Source: Bacteroidota bacterium
Lineage (GTDB): Bacteria > Bacteroidota > Bacteroidia > Bacteroidales > VadinHA17
Length of the DNA: 7,370 nucleotides
NCBI GenBank assembly: GCA_021816545.1
Contig: JAKAXP010000117.1
Location: forward strand, 1-7,370
Direction of reading: 5' to 3'
Part shown: one piece after another, positions 1 to 4,644 of the stretch
How the letters are laid out: every line of letters begins with the position of its first letter
Position numbering within the stretch: position 1 is the first letter of the stretch
The notes under the pieces: model-generated
What the model was told of the DNA's origin: nothing
The model's database searches: none
What the model saw: the letters and a program-made list of their open reading frames with translations, nothing else
Translations under genes and position numbers: made by a program

Positions 1-672
1 TGCGGAGTGTGTAGCCAGCACAGTGCCGTTGCCGGGCAATGCCAGTCCCAGTGCCTCGGCAAGGCAGTTCATGGAGTTGGCAGTGAACATTCCGGAGCAT
101 GAACCGCAGGAGGGACATGATGATCTCTCAAGTTCAAGGAGCTTTTCACCGGTGACCGAGTCATCTGCCGCTGCCACCATTGTATCAATCAGGTCAACAG
201 CCTTACCGGCCGAAATACCTGCTTCCATCGGCCCGCCTGATACAAACAGCGCCGGAATATTCAGCCGCATCGCAGCCATCAGCATACCAGGGGTGATCTT
301 GTCGCAGTTGCTGATGCAAATCATCGCGTCTGCACGGTGAGCATTGCAGACATACTCTACACTGTCAGCAATCAGGTCGCGCGAGGGCAGGGAGTAAAGC
401 ATGCCTCCGTGTCCCATGGCAATTCCGTCATCGATGGCTATTGTATTGAACTCGGCTGCAAAGAGACCCATCCGGTCAAGCTCTTCCCTGATCAGGCGGC
501 CTGCCTGTTGCAGGTGAACATGACCCGGAACGAACTGAGAGAATGAGTTGACAACAGCAATCACCGGCTTGCCAAACTGATCTTCCTTCATCCCGTTTGC
601 GCGCCAGAGACTCCTGGCACCGGCCATCGTTCTGCCATTCATCGTCTGCCGGCTTTTCAGTTCTATCTTCAT
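1..672 (-). CDS. ilvD: Dihydroxy-acid dehydratase, N-terminal part (cut by window edge)
   Basis: IlvD dehydrates 2,3-dihydroxy-isovalerate and 2,3-dihydroxy-3-methylvalerate to the 2-oxo acids, the third common step of valine and isoleucine synthesis in the cytosol. The 224 visible residues, starting MKIELKSRQT, follow the E. coli type closely. VNSFSQFVPGHVHL lies at about 41-54, DDGIAMGHGGMLYSLPSRDL at 81-100, SNCDKITPGM at 121-130 and SSCPSCGSCSGMFTANSMNC at 184-203. Cys123 and Cys192 are the expected Fe-S ligands. The PGHVHL segment replaces the 'PCN' cysteine of [2Fe-2S]-type homologues, so a [4Fe-4S] E. coli-like enzyme is inferred. The ATG at 672-670 is chosen because the family alignment begins there and the terminator hairpin lies just upstream. 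The family is about 560-620 residues, so more than half is missing beyond position 1. In Bacteroidota ilvD often heads an ilv/leu operon; here it is preceded by an attenuator-like leader. Confidence 0.97.
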   Translation of the reverse strand, partial: MKIELKSRQTMNGRTMAGARSLWRANGMKEDQFGKPVIAVVNSFSQFVPGHVHLQQAGRLIREELDRMGLFAAEFNTIAIDDGIAMGHGGMLYSLPSRDLIADSVEYVCNAHRADAMICISNCDKITPGMLMAAMRLNIPALFVSGGPMEAGISAGKAVDLIDTMVAAADDSVTGEKLLELERSSCPSCGSCSGMFTANSMNCLAEALGLALPGNGTVLATHSA

Positions 673-686
673 CACTGATGCATTTG

Positions 687-720
687 AAAAAAAAAGCTTC
701 CCGGTTCCCCGGGAAGCTTT
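687..720 (-). terminator. Intrinsic terminator in the ilvD leader (attenuator hairpin)
   Basis: On the minus strand a perfect 12-bp stem (AAAGCTTCCCGG at 720-709, CCGGGAAGCTTT at 704-693) closes a 4-base GGAA loop. The T-run extends from the end of the stem to 687, nine T in all. It ends only 14 bases before the ilvD start codon, downstream of a candidate promoter and a leader peptide. It therefore sits in the 5' leader and would stop transcription before ilvD, as an attenuator does, rather than end an upstream gene. Confidence 0.85.
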
Positions 721-756
721 CATATACTTTTTTCCTCACTATATACTACTCCCCGG
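709..756 (-). promoter_or_regulatory. Candidate antiterminator of the ilvD leader
   Basis: Immediately after the leader-peptide stop codon the minus strand reads CCGGGGAG (756-749). This is complementary, with one G-U pair, to CTTCCCGG (716-709), which is the 5' arm of the terminator stem. The two pairings are mutually exclusive. A ribosome resting on the leader stop codon would cover 756-749 and let the terminator form. A ribosome stalled earlier on Ile/Leu codons would leave it free to form the antiterminator. The complementarity is seen; the mechanism is inferred from the known E. coli ilv, leu and trp leaders. Confidence 0.6.
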
Positions 757-816
757 TCATCCGCTTATGGCGATGAGAATAAACAGGGCAATAATAAACA
801 GTGAAGTGTGGTTCAT
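757..816 (-). CDS. Ile/Leu-rich leader peptide of ilvD (attenuation)
   Basis: This 19-codon ORF runs from the ATG at 816-814 to the TGA at 759-757 and encodes MNHTSLFIIALFILIAISG. It has five Ile codons (ATT three times, ATC, ATA) and three Leu codons (CTG twice, CTC), eight of the ten falling between residues 6 and 17 with Phe and Ala. Such clustering of codons for the pathway's own end products, upstream of a terminator hairpin and an ilv gene, is the hallmark of leader peptides such as IlvL. The peptide probably has no function of its own; its translation would sense charged tRNA-Ile and tRNA-Leu. Gap to ilvD is 84 bases. A weak GAG lies a few bases before the ATG, and the candidate promoter ends just upstream. 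No valine codon is present, which is unusual for a classical ilv leader. Confidence 0.75.
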   Translation of the reverse strand: MNHTSLFIIALFILIAISG

Positions 817-834
817 GATCTCATTTATGGTTGG

Positions 835-864
835 CAAAAATAACCAATATTTTAAAAAAGCAAG
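835..864 (-). promoter_or_regulatory. Candidate Bacteroidota-type promoter for the ilvD leader transcript
   Basis: The minus strand has TATTTTTG at 842-835, a full match to the Bacteroidota -7 consensus TAnnTTTG. CTTG lies at 864-861 as a -33 box (consensus TTTG), with 18 bases between them. Transcription would begin roughly at 830-825, giving a very short leader before the ATG at 816, which suits an attenuator. The region is AT-rich, so a chance match is possible. Confidence 0.5.
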
Positions 865-927
865 GGGAAGCCACACTTTTTTTAATTTTTTAAACCTTGC
901 CTATACCTATTAATAAATGGAAAGGAT

Positions 928-945
928 AAAAAAATATATTTTTTT
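928..945 (-). terminator. All-AT palindrome downstream of the large lipoprotein gene
   Basis: A perfect 18-base palindrome, A7-TATA-T7, begins 17 bases after the stop codon of the 963-2501 gene. On the minus strand its 3' arm is itself a T7 run. It could act as a weak terminator for the lipoprotein operon, but an all-AT stem is marginal. It may equally be just AT-rich spacer or an UP-like element for the ilvD promoter. Confidence 0.25.
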
Positions 946-962
946 CACTATGCCGTCGCTTT

Positions 963-2501
963 TCAATTGCGATCAGAATAGTACTTCAAGAAGTGGTCCT
1001 TGGTAAACCTGATGAACATTCCCGGCCTGCGCATACTGACAAGCAGGTCCATATCCGGTTTGCCTCCGGCATCGCGGACAGGCTGGTAGTTGCCTTTGCT
1101 GTGGAGGAAGACTGATCTTTCGGTTCCGGGTGCCTGCGGCGGTACCTTAAAGTTCAGGCGTGCCTCATTATTGAGGTCAGGCTGTACCAGGTACCTGTCA
1201 TCATCACGGAGAAGAAGTGAAGCAACGTCTTTCCCTGTTTCATCTGCAGCATTATTAAGAGGGACTGAGGTTCGGGCCATTTTAATATCTTCGGAGAAGT
1301 CCATCCCTGCATAATCAAAATCCCAGAACATTACCCCCGAGACAAGCTTTAAATTCACCCTGTCTCCGGTTACTCCGGAAAGATCAATATTAAGGATATC
1401 CCTCTTGTCCCTGGCCGGGCCGGGCACATTGAAATAATCAACGAATTCAAGTCCGGTAGCAGTTTCAAGGTAAACAGCCAGTGGTATACCCTGATCCAGC
1501 GACCACTGCTGCAGGTACTCGCGTGACCTTTTGTTTCTTATCCTGACCCATTCGTCATACCTGTTACCGAACATATCTGAAAGCCGCCCGAACATGTAAT
1601 CAAGCCACATAGTGTTTTTTGCTGATATTACCAGCTTTGCCCTGGAGCTGTTCTGCGGCCTGTCAAATGAAAGGTTTATTGTGTCAAGAAGAAGATCGTC
1701 ATTCCGGATTTCGCTGAAGTATCTTGCGTTATCACAGTTGGAAAGCTCACCCTTAAGTGACCTCCCGTAGGCATTGGAAGCAATGACAGGTTGCCTGATG
1801 TCCTTTACAGAATGGGCAATGCCGTATTTGTCAACAAGGACCTCCACATCACGCGGATGATCAAAGACCAGCAGTTCGGCAAGGTTGGTGTTCTGGATCT
1901 CCTTTACTTCATTTGTAATCCTTATAGAATACATTTCATCCACAGGCTTTATCGACTTCAGCCTGAGATAGTCATCCCTTTCAATCGGCACTGCCGTTGC
2001 ACCGCTGTATATTTCTCCCTCCATGCTGATGTCTGTGCCGGTCTCACTGTAAACGAAGGGGCATGACATCTCCTTGGTCAGAAGAACAATAATGGCAACT
2101 ATCATCATAACACCGTATGCGACTCCTGCAGCTGCAAATAATGTCCTCCCGACATCGATGTCAGCGATTTCCATTTTTGCAATGTTGGCTGAGGAGATGC
2201 TGATAACGTCGCCGTTCACCCGGACAGCAGAATCAGGAGCTACATAAATGTGTATCACCTGTCCTTTCTCCGGGGTCTCCGTCACGCCGGCAATCCTTCC
2301 CGAAAGAACTCCGTCGGAAAGAGATGTACCTGTAATCTGATAAGAGGTGTTCTGTCCGTGGATATAATAGTACTTCCGGTCACTGTATCCAAGTTCGCTA
2401 CGAGGCATCTTCTTCACAGTATAACATCCGGAGAACTGGAGGATCACCAGGAAAGACAGGACCCATGCCAGTGTCTTCTGAAATCTGTTGAATTTTCGCA
2501 T
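963..2501 (-). CDS. Predicted lipoprotein of unknown function, two-part, with internal membrane segment
   Basis: This 512-residue protein has an N-terminal signal peptide (basic MRKFNRFQK, hydrophobic about 11-22) ending in a lipobox FSGC with Cys26, so lipid anchoring is predicted. Residues 26-115 form a beta-rich module (CYTVKKM at 26-32, HIYVAPDSAVR at 84-94) that matches the neighbouring small lipoprotein. A glycine- and alanine-containing hydrophobic stretch at about 119-142 follows. After it comes KEMSCPFVYSETG at 143-155, then about 357 residues that are hydrophilic with no further membrane span. I recognise no catalytic motif, and no product or gene name is justified. The start is fixed by the signal peptide; AAAGAG lies just before it. 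It lies 73 bases downstream of the small lipoprotein gene with no terminator between, so co-transcription is likely. A surface or outer-membrane-associated role is inferred only from the lipobox. Confidence 0.85.
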   Translation of the reverse strand: MRKFNRFQKTLAWVLSFLVILQFSGCYTVKKMPRSELGYSDRKYYYIHGQNTSYQITGTSLSDGVLSGRIAGVTETPEKGQVIHIYVAPDSAVRVNGDVISISSANIAKMEIADIDVGRTLFAAAGVAYGVMMIVAIIVLLTKEMSCPFVYSETGTDISMEGEIYSGATAVPIERDDYLRLKSIKPVDEMYSIRITNEVKEIQNTNLAELLVFDHPRDVEVLVDKYGIAHSVKDIRQPVIASNAYGRSLKGELSNCDNARYFSEIRNDDLLLDTINLSFDRPQNSSRAKLVISAKNTMWLDYMFGRLSDMFGNRYDEWVRIRNKRSREYLQQWSLDQGIPLAVYLETATGLEFVDYFNVPGPARDKRDILNIDLSGVTGDRVNLKLVSGVMFWDFDYAGMDFSEDIKMARTSVPLNNAADETGKDVASLLLRDDDRYLVQPDLNNEARLNFKVPPQAPGTERSVFLHSKGNYQPVRDAGGKPDMDLLVSMRRPGMFIRFTKDHFLKYYSDRN

Positions 2502-2574
2502 TTTGCTCTTTTTGAATGTTAATTCTGCTGAGAGTTTTCAGTATATCAGGCTGGTCGGATTACCGGCACCATTT

Positions 2575-2994
2575 TCATTGCAGTGCACCAACAATCATTG
2601 ATATAAGCAGATATGCCCCTCCTCCCAGAAGTGCTGCAGTTTCCAGGAAGTTTAAGGCATAATAGTCTACCTTGCCGACATTGGTTAACGGAACTGTAAG
2701 TGTTGTCCCTTCAATCCTGACTGCTGATACAGGGGCTGCGTATATGTGAACGGTCCTTGCTTTTTTAAACTTCACCGTATCAGGGCTGATCTGTGCTGAC
2801 AGGAAGTTGTCAGCGATGGAATAATTTACGACTGTCCAGCTGTTTTCATCGGCGTGGATAATAAGGGCTTCCGTTTTTGACGGGATTGTGGTTGTGGATA
2901 CGGTCTTCAGGGTGTAGCAACCTGTCATCACGAAACAGGCCATGAGAAACATTACGGTTCTGAATGCCTTCCGCAGGCTCAACGATTGTAACAT
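2575..2994 (-). CDS. Small predicted lipoprotein, paralogue of the neighbour's N-terminal module
   Basis: The protein is 139 residues from the ATG at 2994-2992. A signal peptide (basic RKAFR, hydrophobic about 12-22) ends in lipobox MTGC with Cys26. The mature part begins CYTLKTVS, contains HIYAAPVSAVR at about 83-93 and ends in a hydrophobic segment (about 115-136). This order matches residues 26-142 of the 512-residue lipoprotein downstream, so the two share a duplicated module. The frame stays open to 3066, but the extra 24 residues would be read through the kbl terminator stem and T-run, and would put a second hydrophobic stretch before the signal peptide. The internal ATG is therefore preferred. 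A Met at 39 of the long version is a poorer alternative. Function is unknown. Confidence 0.8.
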   Translation of the reverse strand: MLQSLSLRKAFRTVMFLMACFVMTGCYTLKTVSTTTIPSKTEALIIHADENSWTVVNYSIADNFLSAQISPDTVKFKKARTVHIYAAPVSAVRIEGTTLTVPLTNVGKVDYYALNFLETAALLGGGAYLLISMIVGALQ

Positions 2995-3009
2995 TTCAGC
3001 GATTTTAAG

Positions 3010-3040
3010 TAAATATAAGAAAATATCTAAAAAAAACAAG
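3010..3040 (-). promoter_or_regulatory. Candidate Bacteroidota-type promoter for the lipoprotein operon
   Basis: The minus strand has TATATTTA at 3017-3010 (seven of eight to TAnnTTTG) and CTTG at 3040-3037 as a -33 box, 19 bases apart. It begins right after the kbl terminator stem and would start transcription shortly before the ATG at 2994. The -33 box lies within the terminator's distal tail, so the match may be partly fortuitous. Confidence 0.4.
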
Positions 3041-3076
3041 AAAAGAGGAGGTGAATTTAGTTCCACCTCCTCTTTT
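3029..3076 (-). terminator. Intrinsic terminator of kbl
   Basis: On the minus strand a 13-bp perfect stem (AAAAGAGGAGGTG at 3076-3064, CACCTCCTCTTTT at 3053-3041) closes a 10-base loop. It is followed by CTTG and eight T residues (3036-3029). It lies 73 bases after the kbl stop codon and before the lipoprotein start, so it separates the two transcription units. The stem is also self-complementary with an A-run on the plus strand, but no plus-strand gene ends there. Confidence 0.85.
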
Positions 3077-3103
3077 GACAGATTTTTAAACTATGGAATC
3101 GGG

Positions 3104-3132
3104 GGCAATTTCTGAACCCCGGGTTCCTTGCC
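3104..3132 (-). repeat. Nested inverted repeat in the kbl 3' untranslated region
   Basis: Outer arms GGCAA (3104-3108) and TTGCC (3128-3132) enclose inner arms GAACCC (3114-3119) and GGGTTC (3121-3126). The transcript could fold into a short interrupted hairpin between the kbl stop codon and its terminator. No U-tract follows, so it is not a terminator itself. It overlaps the partial duplicate of the kbl 3' end. Confidence 0.4.
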
Positions 3133-3197
3133 GATTTTGGTAAACCCGGCTATTTGAGGATACCCAGTTCCTTCCCCACTTTGGTAAAAGCAGCTAT
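3121..3197. repeat. Diverged direct duplicate of the kbl 3' end
   Basis: The bases 3121-3153 and 3165-3197 align without gaps at a 44-base offset. Shared blocks are GTTCCTT, TTTGGTAAA and GCTAT, with scattered substitutions between them. The right copy encodes the C-terminal FTKVGKE of Kbl. The left copy lies mostly downstream of the stop and, in another frame, would read FTKIGKE. It looks like a decayed tandem duplication of the gene's tail. Confidence 0.6.
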
Positions 3198-4340
3198 GGC
3201 CTTGTCAAGGTGTACCGTCTCGTGGGCTGCAGAGAGCTGCACCCTGATGCGCGCCTGTCCCTTTGGAACCACGGGGTAGTAGAATCCGATCACATATATG
3301 CCTTCATTGAGAAGCCTGGAAGCCAGCTCCTGTGACAGTTTGGCGTCATAGAGCATCACTGCGCAGATGGCTGACTGGGTTGGTTTAATGTCAAAGCCCG
3401 CCTTAAGCATCTTCTCCATGAAGTATTTTGTGTTGTGATGGAGCCGGTCCTGCAGTTCGTTGGTTTCGGTCATCATCTCAATCATCTTCAGTCCGGCCGC
3501 GGCCACGAGGGGCGGGATGGAGTTGGAGAAGAGGTAGGGTCTTGAACGCTGGCGCAGCATCTCGATGATTTCCCTTTTGCCGGTTGTGAAGCCCCCGATG
3601 GCCCCGCCGAAAGCCTTACCGAGCGTACCGGTGATAATCTCGATCTTTCCGCGGAGATTGTATAGCTCGGTTACGCCGCGGCCGGTCTCACCCACAACGC
3701 CGGCAGAGTGCGACTCATCAACCATCACCATCGCATTGTATTTGCTTGCCAGCTCGTATATTTTTCCAAGGGGGGCTACATTCCCGTCCATTGAGAAGAC
3801 GCCGTCAGTGACTATCAGCCTGAAGCGGTGCTCCTGGGCCTGCTGCAGCTGCGCCTCAAGGTCATCCATGTCAGCATTCTCGTACCTGTAACGGTTTGCC
3901 TTGCAAAGTCTTACGCCGTCAATTATTGAGGCATGGTTCAGCGAGTCACTTATGATTGCATCGTCACTTGTGAGCAGCGGTTCAAAGACGCCACCGTTGG
4001 CATCGAAGCAGGCAGCATACAGTATTGTGTCTTCAGTGCCGAAGAAGTCAGCAATTTTCTTCTCCAGTTTCTTGTGCAGGTCGCCTGTTCCGCAAATGAA
4101 ACGGACCGATGACATGCCGTAACCGTGAGTATCAAGTGCCTCCTTTGCTGCCTCGACAAGCTTTTTGTTTGCCGAAAGGCCAAGGTAATTGTTCGCGCAG
4201 AAATTGAGCACCTTCTGCCCGGTATTCAGGGTTATCTCTGCCCCCTGGGGCGAAACGATAACACGCTCATTCTTATAGAGACCAGCCTCCCTGATCTCTT
4301 CAAGCTGGATCGCAAGATGATCCCTGTAACTGTCGTACAT
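3150..4340 (-). CDS. kbl: Glycine C-acetyltransferase (2-amino-3-ketobutyrate CoA ligase)
   Basis: Kbl is a PLP enzyme of the alpha-oxoamine synthase family. It interconverts glycine plus acetyl-CoA with 2-amino-3-ketobutyrate plus CoA, and acts in the cytosol in threonine breakdown after threonine dehydrogenase. The 396 residues match the usual length (E. coli 398). Family blocks are NFCANNYLGL (47-56), MSSVRFICGTGD (76-87), NHASIIDGVRLCKANRYRY (135-153), VDESHSAG (207-214), IITGTLGKAFGG (236-246) with PLP lysine Lys242, RPYLFSN (267-273) and PKGQARIR (359-366). His136 and Asp208 would stack on and hold the PLP ring. The CKANRYRYENADM segment is typical of true Kbl. The start at 4340 gives the expected N-terminus. 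Candidate promoter and dyads lie upstream and a strong terminator downstream, so it is probably monocistronic. No tdh is visible in the window. Confidence 0.95.
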   Translation of the reverse strand: MYDSYRDHLAIQLEEIREAGLYKNERVIVSPQGAEITLNTGQKVLNFCANNYLGLSANKKLVEAAKEALDTHGYGMSSVRFICGTGDLHKKLEKKIADFFGTEDTILYAACFDANGGVFEPLLTSDDAIISDSLNHASIIDGVRLCKANRYRYENADMDDLEAQLQQAQEHRFRLIVTDGVFSMDGNVAPLGKIYELASKYNAMVMVDESHSAGVVGETGRGVTELYNLRGKIEIITGTLGKAFGGAIGGFTTGKREIIEMLRQRSRPYLFSNSIPPLVAAAGLKMIEMMTETNELQDRLHHNTKYFMEKMLKAGFDIKPTQSAICAVMLYDAKLSQELASRLLNEGIYVIGFYYPVVPKGQARIRVQLSAAHETVHLDKAIAAFTKVGKELGILK

Positions 4341-4355
4341 CTTAAGGGAATAATT

Positions 4356-4388
4356 TGGTAAAACGGTTGCAAATATGGGGTTTTACCA
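4356..4388. promoter_or_regulatory. Inverted repeat spanning the kbl -7 box (candidate operator)
   Basis: Perfect 9-base arms TGGTAAAAC (4356-4364) and GTTTTACCA (4380-4388) are separated by 15 bases that contain the candidate -7 box CATATTTG. Arm centres are 24 bases apart, slightly over two helical turns, which suits a dimeric repressor blocking the promoter. Only one full arm would lie within the transcript, so an RNA hairpin is less likely. Which regulator would bind is unknown. Confidence 0.4.
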
Positions 4389-4400
4389 TGACTATTCAAT
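4370..4400 (-). promoter_or_regulatory. Candidate Bacteroidota-type promoter for kbl
   Basis: The minus strand has CATATTTG at 4377-4370 (seven of eight to TAnnTTTG) and ATTG at 4400-4397, 19 bases apart. It would start transcription about 20-25 bases before the kbl ATG at 4340. Spacing agrees with the other two candidate promoters in the window. Confidence 0.5.
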
Positions 4401-4414
4401 GATGATAATCATCA
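4400..4414. promoter_or_regulatory. 15-base palindrome upstream of the kbl promoter
   Basis: TGATGAT-A-ATCATCA is a perfect dyad with 7-base arms abutting the candidate -33 box. Its core ATGATAATCAT resembles the centre of the classical Fur box, but the outer positions differ. It may bind a metal-dependent or other dimeric regulator. The regulator is not identifiable from here. Confidence 0.35.
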
Positions 4415-4430
4415 ATAACAGGGAACAGTG

Positions 4431-4451
4431 AAATAAAAGCCTTTCCGGGCT
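4431..4451 (-). terminator. Weak candidate terminator after the synthase and tandem repeats
   Basis: On the minus strand AGCC (4451-4448) and GGCT (4441-4438) can form a 4-bp stem around CGGAAA. TTTTATTT follows, the run beginning with the last base of the stem. It could end the ligase-ACP-synthase transcript before the kbl promoter. The stem is short, so this is tentative. Confidence 0.25.
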
Positions 4452-4489
4452 GCCGGAGCTGGCATGCCCTCGACCGGGGTAAGCATGCT

Positions 4490-4640
4490 CTCTGCCGTCG
4501 GCAGGATCAGCTTCCCGGTGTCATTATAACCTCTCCCGTCGGCAGGGTCAGCTCCCAGGTGCCAGTACAACCTCTGCCGTCGGCAGGGTCAGCTCCCAGG
4601 TGCCAGTATAACCTCTGCCGTCGGCAGGATCAGCTTCCCG
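4490..4640. repeat. 41-base tandem repeat, about 3.7 copies
   Basis: Three full 41-base units (4490-4530, 4531-4571, 4572-4612) and a partial fourth (4613-4640) fill the space directly after the synthase stop codon. Each begins with CTCTGCCGTCGGCAGG, whose CTGCC and GGCAG can form a small hairpin with loop GTC. The second copy has a G-to-C change that breaks one pair. Copies 1 and 4 share GGATCAGCTTCCCGG, while copies 2 and 3 share GGGTCAGCTCCCAGG. The unit length is not a multiple of three, and the reading frames are interrupted by stops, so it is not coding. It is much richer in G and C than the leader of ilvD. Function is unknown. Confidence 0.85.
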
Positions 4641-4644
4641 GGAA

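Noticed and set aside
23..546. Plus-strand frames opposite ilvD.
   Set aside because: They are antisense to a conserved gene and show no family motif or start signal.
672..683. A three-codon ORF (ATG CAT CAG TGA) whose stop overlaps the ilvD start as TGATG.
   Set aside because: It lies after the terminator T-run and is too short to judge. The overlap may be chance, and the 19-codon leader explains the regulation better.
476..739. An 87-codon minus-strand frame overlapping the ilvD start.
   Set aside because: It reads through the attenuator hairpin and then the ilvD coding region in a wrong frame. The ilvD frame has clear family motifs and this product has none.
860..900. Inverted repeat GCAAGG / CCTTGC upstream of the ilvD leader.
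   Set aside because: Arms of six bases with a 29-base AT-rich loop are expected by chance, and no U-tract follows.
4490..4640. CRISPR array in the repeat block.
   Set aside because: The units are directly adjacent and nearly identical over their whole length, so there are no unique spacers, and no cas gene is near.
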